Assembly (NCBI RefSeq): GCF_947497005.1
Contig: NZ_CANMFF010000019.1
Span: forward strand, 24,175-88,174
Direction: 5' to 3'
Length of the DNA stretch: 64,000 nt
Origin: an uncultured Ruegeria sp.
Lineage (GTDB): Bacteria; Pseudomonadota; Alphaproteobacteria; Rhodobacterales; Rhodobacteraceae
Shown piece after piece: positions 28,482 to 37,837 of the stretch. Every line of letters starts with the position of its first letter. Position 1 is the first letter of the stretch. The position numbers and the translations under genes are program-made. The notes beneath the pieces were generated by a model. That model was not told the DNA's origin and made no database searches. It saw only the letters and a program-made list of their open reading frames with translations.

Positions 28482-29856
28482 TTGGGCCACGATCCCCCGT
28501 CGCGTTTCGATTGCCACGATCGCGATCTGCTGCGCCATATTGGGTATCGGGGCCATGATCTGCATTCAGGTCTATCGAGCTCATGAAATCGGCGAAATGG
28601 ACTTACTGCTTGGGCAGGACCTGTTGATCGAAGCCAGACGGATCGCCTATGACGGGGCACGGGCTGAAATACTCCAGAGCGTCGGGCAAAGCCCTTACGA
28701 TCTGACCAGTGAGCAATGGTTCTGGCAACTGACGCGCGACGGGTCTGACGAAATCCTGATTCAATCCCCGTCTCTTGGTCCTGTTACCGCAGAAAGCCGG
28801 GTTCTGGCTGTCCCGGAAGCCGGAGGGAATTTTGTCATCCCGGGCGGAGATGTTCTGCGCGGAAAGCGGGCTGCGTTCCCCGGGGCGGAACCGGATGAGG
28901 CATTGACCTTCCGGATTGCGGCTCCGCTGATGCATGTCACGGAAGAGATCCGCCGGGCGGGAAAACTGATTGCATTGATTTTCTTTGGCCTTGCCATGTT
29001 GGTTTCGGTTTCGGTTTACATCACCGTGAACAGGGGGCTGGTGCCGCTCAAGCGGCTCAGCAAATCTGTAAAGGCCATGCGCAAAAGCGACACCATCATA
29101 GACGATCAGAAATGGCCCCCCGATCTGGTTCCCGTGGTTGAGGAATTGCGCGAGCTGCACTGGCGCAACGGTACGATCATCGAGAAACACCGTCGAAAAA
29201 ATGCAGAACTGGCTCATGGCCTGAAAACGCCGCTGGCGGCATTGGCGCGCGTCGCCGAAGAGCTTGAGGGAGACAGAGGAGAACAGATAACGGATCTTGT
29301 GGGGCGTATGACCGGTGTGATCAAACGCAACCTCAGCCGTGCCCGTACCGAACGCCCCTATGGAAAATCCTCTCCGGTGCACGCCAGCGCCGAAGATGTG
29401 ACGTTTGCGCTTGGCATCACATTTCGAAACAGAATGCCGGGTATCGAAAACAGTATAGACGCCGGAACCATCTTTTGGGGTGAAGAGGCCGATATTCAGG
29501 AGATTTTGGGCAATCTGCTTGAAAACGCCTGTCTCTGGGCCAAAAGCCGTGTGCGCATATCCGTCGCAACACCCGAACCGGGCATGTTCACTCTGAGTGT
29601 CGAGGATGACGGCCCCGGCATGGGGACGGGTAAATCAGAGGTTCCGGCCCGGAAAGACGGCAATGATGAGCCCGAAGGGCATGGGCTGGGGCTTTTGATT
29701 GTGCAGGATATCGCGGAGCTTTACGGCGGATCCGTCAATATCGGGACATCCTCTCTGGGTGGTGCGCGCGTTTCGGTAACGCTGCCCGGGCAAATCGAAG
29801 CTTACAGAAAATCCGGAACGCGGCCCCTCAAAGGAAACTTACGCAGGACAAATTGA
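28471..29856 (+). CDS. sensor histidine kinase (PhoQ-like)
   Basis: Two TM segments, H-box ELAHGLKTPLAALARV, ATPase NLLENACLWAKSRV ... VEDDGPGMG ... GHGLGLLIVQDIAELYGG; overlaps the regulator gene. Confidence 0.93.
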   Translation: MTHNWATIPRRVSIATIAICCAILGIGAMICIQVYRAHEIGEMDLLLGQDLLIEARRIAYDGARAEILQSVGQSPYDLTSEQWFWQLTRDGSDEILIQSPSLGPVTAESRVLAVPEAGGNFVIPGGDVLRGKRAAFPGAEPDEALTFRIAAPLMHVTEEIRRAGKLIALIFFGLAMLVSVSVYITVNRGLVPLKRLSKSVKAMRKSDTIIDDQKWPPDLVPVVEELRELHWRNGTIIEKHRRKNAELAHGLKTPLAALARVAEELEGDRGEQITDLVGRMTGVIKRNLSRARTERPYGKSSPVHASAEDVTFALGITFRNRMPGIENSIDAGTIFWGEEADIQEILGNLLENACLWAKSRVRISVATPEPGMFTLSVEDDGPGMGTGKSEVPARKDGNDEPEGHGLGLLIVQDIAELYGGSVNIGTSSLGGARVSVTLPGQIEAYRKSGTRPLKGNLRRTN

Positions 29857-29894
29857 TCGGTTTACCCGGTTTTCGGCAGGTGAAACCGGACAGG

Positions 29895-30917
29895 CTAACT
29901 GCGCCTGACCGATAAGTTCTGTCGTCTTCCCAGCATGTGATATTCGAACAGGCACCAGACATAGATGGTGGCCGAGTAGACGTAATAGACCTGATGGTAG
30001 AGCAGACATTTGAACGCAAACCACGGCCCGTCATGCCCGGACATGGCGCGGACCAGATCGAGATTGGCGACAAAGGCCGCAGCCAGTAACACAAAAGGCA
30101 AAGGCCAGCTTCCGGGCCAGAACGGCAGGGCCAGAAGCGACAGCAACAGCAGCCCGGCAATTGCGGCCCGTGCGCGTTCAGCCATTGAGGTGTTCAGGTC
30201 ATCCGTCAGCCCCTCGCGCGAGATCATCAGCCGGGCCCAGGGCAGGGCGCGACAGAAGATATCCGTGCTCAGGCTGTTGCGGATGGTCCAGACTTTCAGA
30301 TGCTTGCCCTGCAAAAGCGGCTCGACCAGGATGCGGCGACCGGTGCCCGCGATCCGATAGCCCAGTTCGATATCCTCGATCGAGGGGACCTCATAGGTTT
30401 TCACGTCGAACCCGCCAACCTCAAGAAACACATCGCGCCGGATGGCGCCGCACCCGGCCCAGAAGGTGCGCGCCTCGCGGCGGGCGCGCTGATGGTGATA
30501 GCGATGCAGAAGGTTCTTGTAGCGTGAAAACCAGGCCTGCCCGTCCGGAGCATCGTCATAAGATCCGAACACGGCGCCTACATTGTCTTCGGACATCGCC
30601 CGGCGAATATGGTCCGGCCCGTCCGGCCAGGCGATGACATCGGAATCCACAAACCACAGAATATCGCCCGTGGCCTGCTGCGCCGCCAGATTGCGGGCGG
30701 CACCTGGGCCGCCATTGACCGGGGTGGTCAGAACGGTCGCGCCCATTTCCCGGGCCAGCGCCGCGGTGCCGTCCGGGGACTGGTCATCCACCACCAGAAC
30801 CTGCTGTACCTGCCCGGTATTCAGCATTTCAATCAATGGCGGCAAAACGCGCGGCAGCAGATGTTCGGCGTTATAGGCGGGCATGACCACGCTGATGGAA
30901 GGGGATTGATCTGACAT
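29895..30917 (-). CDS. glycosyltransferase family 2
   Basis: MSDQSPSISVVMPAYNAEHLLPRVLPPLIEMLN ... VVDDQSPDGT ... WFVDSDVIAWPDG; start at 30917 overlaps upstream stop (ATGA). Confidence 0.92.
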   Translation of the reverse strand: MSDQSPSISVVMPAYNAEHLLPRVLPPLIEMLNTGQVQQVLVVDDQSPDGTAALAREMGATVLTTPVNGGPGAARNLAAQQATGDILWFVDSDVIAWPDGPDHIRRAMSEDNVGAVFGSYDDAPDGQAWFSRYKNLLHRYHHQRARREARTFWAGCGAIRRDVFLEVGGFDVKTYEVPSIEDIELGYRIAGTGRRILVEPLLQGKHLKVWTIRNSLSTDIFCRALPWARLMISREGLTDDLNTSMAERARAAIAGLLLLSLLALPFWPGSWPLPFVLLAAAFVANLDLVRAMSGHDGPWFAFKCLLYHQVYYVYSATIYVWCLFEYHMLGRRQNLSVRRS

Positions 30918-32410
30918 CACGGGGCTTCTCCGGCCGTATCTTGCGGCGCTGATGAACGTTGAACAAGAAAAAGAAAGGCGGCCGTAAAGGGCAATAACCA
31001 CATCACGCGGGCGCCATATCGGTCTGCGGGTTGCGAGACCCCGCCACAGACCAGTGCGTTGACTGCGATTCCGATCAGGATGAACAGCGCAAACAGCTTC
31101 ATGTCCCGCGATACACGACCCGGCCGGAGCAAAACAAAGACGATAAAGGCAAAAGACACGGCATAGATCACGCCATGCACGATATCGATGGTTTCGATCC
31201 AGGCCCTGTCCCGAGATAACAAACCGCCCTGCAACATATCGGGCCGCGTGTCTTCCATTCTGGCCAGCCAGCGGGCGTTTTCCAGCTCCACATCTGTCGG
31301 GATCGTCATGGTGATGCTATGGCGCAATACCTGATGATAGCCGTTTCTGGCCAATGCGAAAGACGTCGCAATCGGTCTGGACAGGAAGACCGCCTTGGCA
31401 AAGTCCTGCTGCGCCAGCGCCACCTGTTTTTGCTCTTCCGGCGACAGCAGCCGGAATGATCCCAACCGGGAGGAGCGCTCGAAAATGATATGGGATGGGG
31501 TCAGTCTGTAAGGGTCATCCGACCATGAAAGCGCCTCATACAGCGCGCAGGTCGGTATATCTGCATCCGGGCAGACATCACTCAGATAATCCATCCCCGG
31601 CCCGTCAACGATGAGCCGGGCGGTGATATGCGGCGTATAGACGACCTCTTTGTTGGTAGCGATTTCCACGGTGACCTGAAACGCCTTACGCTCGGCCAGT
31701 GCCAGTGCCAGAACCATCATCATCAGGATCGTTGCACGCCAGCGCCGCGATCGTTTCTCGCTGAGCGCTGCCAAAGCCACAAAGGGGATCATCAACGCTG
31801 CAACCGCCAGATGAGACGGGTGCAGAAGTGCGCTGAACAGGGCCAGAGCGGATATCAGCAAAAGCTCCCAGGTCTGCATTATCCGCCCAAAAGCCGTCAG
31901 TGAGGCAATCACGATCAGCAACACCGGGGCAAAAATATCCGGCATCATATAGGCGATGTAAAACGGCAAAGAGGTGCTGGCCGCCGCCAGAAGGGGGATT
32001 GCGGTCATCAGCATTGTGTTCTGGGTGCCGTCCAGAGATTGGCCGGCCGTCCGGGCCAGCAACCAGACCGCAAAAAACGTGGCAGCCAGATGGATGATCG
32101 GAACAGCGTAAAGGGCGTCGGCGCGAAAAAACGCAGCTATGATGAGGCCATAGATCAGCGAGCGGGAGCCGGTTGCAGTCCCGTCATCATCTGCGGTGTA
32201 CGTGCCGCCCGTCGTGGTGGTCTCGTTCACCGGCGGCAGCAGGCTGTTCAGGGCCACGCTGCCCTGTCGAATGTAACTGCCTGTGTCAAAGTAATAGAGC
32301 GGACCGCCGTTGATCAGAAACACGGACAGACAGGCAAGACCCGCCAGTACGACCAGCAGGACCGACCGGGTCTGCCAGGACAGCTTGTCTGAGGGCATCG
32401 ATACGCTCAT
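30917..32410 (-). CDS. hypothetical polytopic membrane protein
   Basis: Many hydrophobic segments; conserved-looking YYFDTGSYIRQG after TM1; no confident family. Confidence 0.7.
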   Translation of the reverse strand: MSVSMPSDKLSWQTRSVLLVVLAGLACLSVFLINGGPLYYFDTGSYIRQGSVALNSLLPPVNETTTTGGTYTADDDGTATGSRSLIYGLIIAAFFRADALYAVPIIHLAATFFAVWLLARTAGQSLDGTQNTMLMTAIPLLAAASTSLPFYIAYMMPDIFAPVLLIVIASLTAFGRIMQTWELLLISALALFSALLHPSHLAVAALMIPFVALAALSEKRSRRWRATILMMMVLALALAERKAFQVTVEIATNKEVVYTPHITARLIVDGPGMDYLSDVCPDADIPTCALYEALSWSDDPYRLTPSHIIFERSSRLGSFRLLSPEEQKQVALAQQDFAKAVFLSRPIATSFALARNGYHQVLRHSITMTIPTDVELENARWLARMEDTRPDMLQGGLLSRDRAWIETIDIVHGVIYAVSFAFIVFVLLRPGRVSRDMKLFALFILIGIAVNALVCGGVSQPADRYGARVMWLLPFTAAFLFLVQRSSAPQDTAGEAP

Positions 32411-32594
32411 GTCGTTTCCGCAGCATTTGGTCCGGTCACGCAGGATGCGGTCGTGCCCGGACTGCGCCCGATGCTTGGGCGCATGTTATCGAGATTCGAA
32501 ACAGACATGTTCATCAGCGTTTCTGGCTGCCTCCGTACAGCGGGCTGTGGGGCCGAGTTCTACTATGGCCATCGCCCGAAATCGCGCTAAGCAA

Positions 32595-33305
32595 TCATTT
32601 GATCGCAAGAAAACCTTCAAAACAAATATATTTCTGAATGCTCATCACATCCTTGAAGCCGGCCCGGCCCAGCAGATCCAGATTGCCCTGGGTGGAAAAC
32701 GGCTCCAGCACGCTTTTCAGACTGCGCGCCTTTTCGACAATTTCTTCGCTTGAGAACCCGTGGCCGATTTTGAACTCGTTATAGAGTTGGGTCACAAGAT
32801 CCTGAAACCGCGCATCCGGCCCCCGGACCTTTTCGAACATGACAAACGCACCACCCCAGTTCAGGGTGTTGTAGATCTTGGTGAACAGTTCTTGCCGGTA
32901 CCGGGGCGGGATGAACTGCATTGTATAATAGCTGACGATCATGTCCGCCTTTTCCATCTCCATATGACGGGCATCGTCATGAAGAATGGAAATGTTCGGG
33001 ACATCCGCACAATGAGCTTCGGCGACTTTCACCATTTCGGGTTCGACATCGATGCCGATCCAGCGCGCATCCGGCTTTCCGGCATTATGTTCTGCCAGCT
33101 TGCGGATCAATTCACCTGTCGATGTGCCGATTTCATAACAAAGGCTGTCATTGCGGACGAAAAAATCCGAAACCTGACAGATCAGGCCGTGGCCCATTTC
33201 GTAAAGAGGAACAGATAATTTGATGTGGTCTACAAACGTATCGGGAACATCGCCCCCAAAGGTCCAGTTCGCATTCTCAGCGGCTATGTTCTGGCCAACA
33301 CCCAT
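32595..33305 (-). CDS. class I SAM-dependent methyltransferase, CmoA-like
   Basis: MGVGQNIAAENANWTFGGDVPDTFVDHIKLSVPLYE ... CYEIGTSTGELIRKLAEHN ... WIGIDVEPEMV ... MQFIPPRYRQELFTKIYNTLNWGGAFVMFEKV; start inside longer track ORF. Confidence 0.85.
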   Translation of the reverse strand: MGVGQNIAAENANWTFGGDVPDTFVDHIKLSVPLYEMGHGLICQVSDFFVRNDSLCYEIGTSTGELIRKLAEHNAGKPDARWIGIDVEPEMVKVAEAHCADVPNISILHDDARHMEMEKADMIVSYYTMQFIPPRYRQELFTKIYNTLNWGGAFVMFEKVRGPDARFQDLVTQLYNEFKIGHGFSSEEIVEKARSLKSVLEPFSTQGNLDLLGRAGFKDVMSIQKYICFEGFLAIK

Positions 33306-33936
33306 GCGTAACGTCTCCTCGCTAATAGGCAGGCACAAGGAACAAACGGCTAAAAACAACTTCCGATTGAGGATGCGTGCCTGAACTTGGTACAATAACA
33401 GTCCAAGGCTACACGAAACTTTCGGGTCGTCGAAGGAGAAATATGGCCGCCCCCGGGTTTCTGGTCTTTTTCTCTTCTGGCGTGGTCTGCTGGTCCTTTG
33501 TGAAGTGCTGAAAATGGACAGTGCATCGAAATGATTTGCATTGTTTCCCGCCCTGTGCGGCACGCAGGCGCGCGCCATGTGAAAAGGTTGTTTCGGTTGC
33601 ACCTTATCGCGGAGAGATCGAGTACAGTTTTGCACCGTTTAAACCTGCTCGGATTATGTGTGGTGCCGTGCCAGAACGCTCGGAATCGCTGGAAGTCGGC
33701 ATGTTTTTCCAGACGCAGATTCGCCTTATTTGGGCGATTCTGGTTCACGTTAAAGAAACAAACTGTAATCAATGAACTTATTGTGCTGGCCAAAGGGGCA
33801 TTGCGCCAAAAAAAAGCCACAGTTCCGAGGAAAATCCTTCGCAATCAAATAGAAATGAATTATTAATGTTTGCAGTAGGTGCCCTGCCGGGATTTCGAGC
33901 GGGTTGTGTGTATAAAAATCAAAGGTGGGACTTTGT

Positions 33937-34503
33937 ATGTTTAGAAGTTTGAAAATGATGGCGGCAGGGGTTGTTGCTGCTGTAATGATGGCCGGATCGG
34001 CCAGTGCGCTGACCTCGGTGTCAGCGGGTGGCGGCCCTCTGGCAGGGGGTGGATATGACATCACCTCCGACACGCTCTTCTCTGGTACGGTTTCCACAAT
34101 GGGTGGACCGGGATCGTACGCAATCAACTTCCAGTCGCCCATTGATCCTCTTTCTGGTGTTGCGAACGCTTCGATCACCATCAATTTGCTGAGTACGTTC
34201 ACAGGTCTGACGGTGAGCTGGGTCGACGCATTGAACCCTGCCAACGTTTTGGCATCGACGTTTGTTCTGGGCGGTGTTCAGACAACACTCAGCACACTGT
34301 TCAGCAGTGTCAGCCCGAACACCCTAAGCCAGAACTTAGTGTTCAGCTGGGCCAACTCTCAAGGGGCGACAGATTCCAATGGTAACCTGGTTCCGGTTAC
34401 GTTTGACTTCGACGTGGCTCCGGTTCCGCTGCCCGCCGGTGGTTTGCTGCTTCTGACTGCGCTTGGCGGTTTGGCTCTGACGCGCCGCCGCAAGGCCGCC
34501 TGA
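33937..34503 (+). CDS. VPLPA-CTERM sorting-domain protein (exosortase substrate)
   Basis: Signal peptide MFRSLKMMAAGVVAAVMMAGSASA; C-terminus VAPVPLPAGGLLLLTALGGLALTRRRKAA = VPLPA motif + TM + Arg cluster; RBS-like aaaggtggga upstream. Confidence 0.95.
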   Translation: MFRSLKMMAAGVVAAVMMAGSASALTSVSAGGGPLAGGGYDITSDTLFSGTVSTMGGPGSYAINFQSPIDPLSGVANASITINLLSTFTGLTVSWVDALNPANVLASTFVLGGVQTTLSTLFSSVSPNTLSQNLVFSWANSQGATDSNGNLVPVTFDFDVAPVPLPAGGLLLLTALGGLALTRRRKAA

Positions 34504-34531
34504 GCGGACACACAAACCTGACAGACAAAGC

Positions 34532-34564
34532 AAGGGGCCGTTTTCACGGTCCCTTTTCTTTTGG
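34532..34564 (+). terminator. rho-independent terminator after VPLPA-CTERM gene
   Basis: AAGGGGCCG-TTTTCA-CGGTCCCTT stem (9 bp, one G-T) followed by TTCTTTT. Confidence 0.85.
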
Positions 34565-35449
34565 TCAGATGTTGCCGCCCGTTGCCTGATGCAGCATCCA
34601 GATCATCCTCTGGCATCTGAGCCGGAACAATGTGGAGATCGCCCGCCATGTTTCGCCTGCCGAGGCCAGCTTGTCGCTGGAGATGACCTTTGGCGTATGC
34701 ACGATCGCGCTGGCGGGCATGGCCAACCCCCGGATTGCCCACCGTAGCCGCGCACCGGGATTGGTGCCATGCAGCAGATACGCCTCTTGTGTCGTGCGCC
34801 GCCACTTGGCTTTGAGCGCGGGCCAATCCTGCCGGGATGGATGGCTGACGCGAAAGTCATCCCGGTATATCAGGTTATAACCCCGTGCGACCGCGCGCAT
34901 GGTCCATTCCCGATCTTCCGATACACCGTTGATGAAGCCGCCGATCGCATCGAACACATCCCGCCGGGTCAACAGGTTGCCCGCACCGGAAAACCCCTGA
35001 ACCTCGATATACCTGCGGAAGTTGAATGCAAAAACAGCCTCGAACGCTTCGGCACCGCTGCGGGGTGACGGGGTTTCGTCAAAAACATCCACCCGGCCGC
35101 CGATCAGATCGGCCTGATCCGCGACCTGTCGCCCGACGGTCAACCAGTCCGGCGCGGGCACACAATCGGCATCGATGAAGAACAACCGCTGTGCCGTGGT
35201 CTCGGCAACCCCACGGTTGCGCGCATGAGCTGCACCTTTTTGGTGTTCGGTGACAAAACGCATTTCGGGAAAGGACTGCCGTATCGCCTCCAGCGATACC
35301 GGAGAATTGTTGTCGACAACGATGACTTCCGTCGCCGTCAGATCATTCTCTCTCAGGGCAAGAAGGCACCGCTCCAGCCGGGGCAGATCATTGTAATGGG
35401 GAATGATCACCGCATCGATCGGAGCTGCGTCAGTAGGATCCGTACTCAT
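34565..35449 (-). CDS. glycosyltransferase family 2
   Basis: AVIIPHYNDLPRLERCLLALREN, EVIVVDNNSP, LFFIDADCVPAPDWL, ISEDREW-like GVSEDREWTMRAV; start at 35449 or 35455. Confidence 0.92.
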   Translation of the reverse strand: MSTDPTDAAPIDAVIIPHYNDLPRLERCLLALRENDLTATEVIVVDNNSPVSLEAIRQSFPEMRFVTEHQKGAAHARNRGVAETTAQRLFFIDADCVPAPDWLTVGRQVADQADLIGGRVDVFDETPSPRSGAEAFEAVFAFNFRRYIEVQGFSGAGNLLTRRDVFDAIGGFINGVSEDREWTMRAVARGYNLIYRDDFRVSHPSRQDWPALKAKWRRTTQEAYLLHGTNPGARLRWAIRGLAMPASAIVHTPKVISSDKLASAGETWRAISTLFRLRCQRMIWMLHQATGGNI

Positions 35450-36263
35450 TGCCAAACGTCCCGCTGATGTACCGGCATTTGTTCAACACGATCCCCATGA
35501 CGCTGGTCAATCCCGCCAGTTGCTGCTCGGCAACGTCGATATGATCTATGCTGGTCTCTTCGGCCGCCGCCAGAAGCAGGGCGCAATCGACATTCCTGAG
35601 AAATCCGTGGCTGTCATCGCTCATCATCAGGGGGGGCGTGTCGAACAGAATGATGTCGGGTTTGTAGTCCGCCTCGAGCTGCTCAAGAAATTCGATTGCC
35701 CGTCGGCTTTGCAGAACTTCCGCCGGGTTGCGTGTCGATGCGTAATTTAACCCGAAGAGCACATTGTTCCCATAACGCAATGCATGTTCGTGGAACGGTA
35801 CCTTCCCCTGAATAACGTCTGCCATGCTGTGGCTGCCGGTTTGTTTCAGGATCTCGGCCAGCCCTCGACGCCGCATGTCGAAATCGATCACGATCGTGCG
35901 CAATTCGTCCTGCCGCCCCAGGCTGAAGGCCAGATTGGCGGTCGTCGTGCTTTTGCCGCATCCGCTGTAAGGGGATGTCAGTGCGATCCGGTGCCAGTCA
36001 TTGGAGAGAGTCTGCTGCAGCATCTTGGTGCGCAGCATGTCATAAGGGGATGCGTCTGCGCCGCCATGGAATGACATCAACCGGTTGCGCGAGATGAGGC
36101 GCTGCTCGATCTGTATCTCGGGCACACTCAGCCAAATATCTTCCCCGGCGCTTTCCTGCGGTGTCGGGGGCTGTTGAATTTCTGCGGCAGGCACAGGCTG
36201 AGATTGCTGCCGACTGTTGCGTTCTTCACGCGCTTTCTGAATCGCTTGCTGAAGACGGTCCAT
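35430..36263 (-). CDS. CpsD/CapB-type BY-kinase / exosortase-locus tyrosine-kinase-like ATPase
   Basis: Walker A SPYSGCGKSTTTANLAFSLG, TIVIDFDMRRRGLAE, DIILFDTPPLM, C-terminal tyrosines CRYISGTFGNEYGSY. Confidence 0.9.
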   Translation of the reverse strand: MDRLQQAIQKAREERNSRQQSQPVPAAEIQQPPTPQESAGEDIWLSVPEIQIEQRLISRNRLMSFHGGADASPYDMLRTKMLQQTLSNDWHRIALTSPYSGCGKSTTTANLAFSLGRQDELRTIVIDFDMRRRGLAEILKQTGSHSMADVIQGKVPFHEHALRYGNNVLFGLNYASTRNPAEVLQSRRAIEFLEQLEADYKPDIILFDTPPLMMSDDSHGFLRNVDCALLLAAAEETSIDHIDVAEQQLAGLTSVMGIVLNKCRYISGTFGNEYGSY

Positions 36264-36294
36264 TACATTTCCACCAAATCAATCGAAACAATAC

Positions 36295-37836
36295 TCACCA
36301 GAAGGTCTCCAGCTTATCCATGACTCTCTCTGCAATAAGATCGAGGGGCAGGTAATAGATGTGCACCGCCCAAACCGCTGCGGGAACTCCGACCAGAATG
36401 GCCAATATAATGCCACCCCATACGGTTCGTTGCATGATCACTTCGCCGCGTGACGGGGCATAGGGAATGGTGGCAATCGGCCAGACTTCAAGCTTGCTGA
36501 TCAAATCTTCGGGCCGACGTACGGACCGGTTCAGGATCTCCAGCAGAACCACAAGTCCCAGCCCCAGTGCGATGCCAAAGGCGGCCCCCCCTCCGGCGAT
36601 CATCAATCGGTTCGGTTTGGCCGGTTCGGTTGGTGTGGACGGGTGTTCAATGACGGAAATACGCTGCCCCTGGGACGTGACTTCGATCCGTTCTCCGGTC
36701 GAGGCCTCGGCTAGCCGGCTGATCGCGACGTTATACTGGTTTTGTATATTGTCGTGCTCGCGCTGCAATTCTGCAAGCGTGATGGCGTTGGCGGGGGTCT
36801 GGTCAATCGTCAGGGTCAGCGCGTCGAGCCGGTTCTGGGTCACGCGGCGCTGATCTTCGAGCGCAGAAATCTGCGAGTCGACCTGAGCCAGTTGTAGATC
36901 CAGAGTTGAATTGCCTGTCTGTGTGTTGGGTGAGGTGGGGGCGGTCGCTTGCTCGGCGGCCACGACCTGCTCAAGCTTTTCGATTCTGGCGCGGAGCAGT
37001 TTGATCTGGGGGCTGTTCTCGGAATAGACCACGAGCTGATTGTCGAGCTGTGATTGCAATTGACTTAGCTGTTGTTGTGCCGGGGTCTGGTTTTGCTGTG
37101 GGGGGGGGACAACCTGCCCTGTCGAGCTGAAGATACTCATGAGATTTTCCCGCTGCGACTTAAGGGAAAATATCTGCTGATCGGTCTGTTCAAGATTGGT
37201 TTGCAACGCTCCTTGCTGAGCCAGCCTGAATTGCAGGCTGTCGGGGAGCGCATCAGAATTGTCATTCTTGAACTCGAGAATGCGGGCGCTGCGCCTGCTC
37301 AGCTCGTTGCTCAGGCGGTCAACTTCCAGCTGAAAGAAGGCCAGCGTGTCGGTCGCGCGTTCCTTGCGGTACGCGACATCCAGTTTCTGGATCTCCGTCA
37401 GATATGCATTCAATACGCCAGCCGCGATCTGGCCGGTCCGTGCCTCGAAACTGATTGTCATCAGGTTGGCCTGATTGAGACCACCAGAAGTCCAGATCGA
37501 GGTGTTCTTGCGCATGGCTTTGACAATCTGGTCAGGGCTTGCCTCATCCTGGTTGGGCAGAACCTGAAACTCACGTGCTATCTCCAGAAGGACCGGACGG
37601 GTCAGCAGGCGTTGTTCGATGATCTGAAGCTGTTCCGCCGCAGGTGTCGTGACGGTACTGGCCGCCAGATTACCCGGAATCTGAGGCGATTCAACAATCA
37701 GGCGCATCGTCGAAACATATGTGGCAGGCAGTGATCTGGCGACAATGAAGGACGCAACAGACACGATCAGGGCGACGATCAGAAAATACGGAAACCGTCT
37801 GAGGAAAATGGAGAAATAATAGCGTACAGGACCCAT
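36295..37836 (-). CDS. Wzz-type polysaccharide chain-length determinant (exosortase-locus type)
   Basis: N-terminal TM FLIVALIVSVASFIVARSLPATYVSTMRLIVESPQIP, long coiled coil, C-terminal P-rich TM EHPSTPTEPAKPNRLMIAGGGAAFGIALGLGLVVLLEILNRSVRRPEDL. Confidence 0.92.
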   Translation of the reverse strand: MGPVRYYFSIFLRRFPYFLIVALIVSVASFIVARSLPATYVSTMRLIVESPQIPGNLAASTVTTPAAEQLQIIEQRLLTRPVLLEIAREFQVLPNQDEASPDQIVKAMRKNTSIWTSGGLNQANLMTISFEARTGQIAAGVLNAYLTEIQKLDVAYRKERATDTLAFFQLEVDRLSNELSRRSARILEFKNDNSDALPDSLQFRLAQQGALQTNLEQTDQQIFSLKSQRENLMSIFSSTGQVVPPPQQNQTPAQQQLSQLQSQLDNQLVVYSENSPQIKLLRARIEKLEQVVAAEQATAPTSPNTQTGNSTLDLQLAQVDSQISALEDQRRVTQNRLDALTLTIDQTPANAITLAELQREHDNIQNQYNVAISRLAEASTGERIEVTSQGQRISVIEHPSTPTEPAKPNRLMIAGGGAAFGIALGLGLVVLLEILNRSVRRPEDLISKLEVWPIATIPYAPSRGEVIMQRTVWGGIILAILVGVPAAVWAVHIYYLPLDLIAERVMDKLETFW

Positions 37837-37837
37837 C

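Noticed and set aside
29866-29889. CCGGTTT...AAACCGG inverted repeat between convergent kinase and GT2 genes
   Set aside because: 7-bp stem with a 10-nt loop and no U-tract; too weak to call as a terminator.
33600-33936. Sigma-54 (-24/-12) promoter upstream of VPLPA gene
   Set aside because: Candidate TGGCC...TTGC at ~33785 has the wrong GG-GC spacing.
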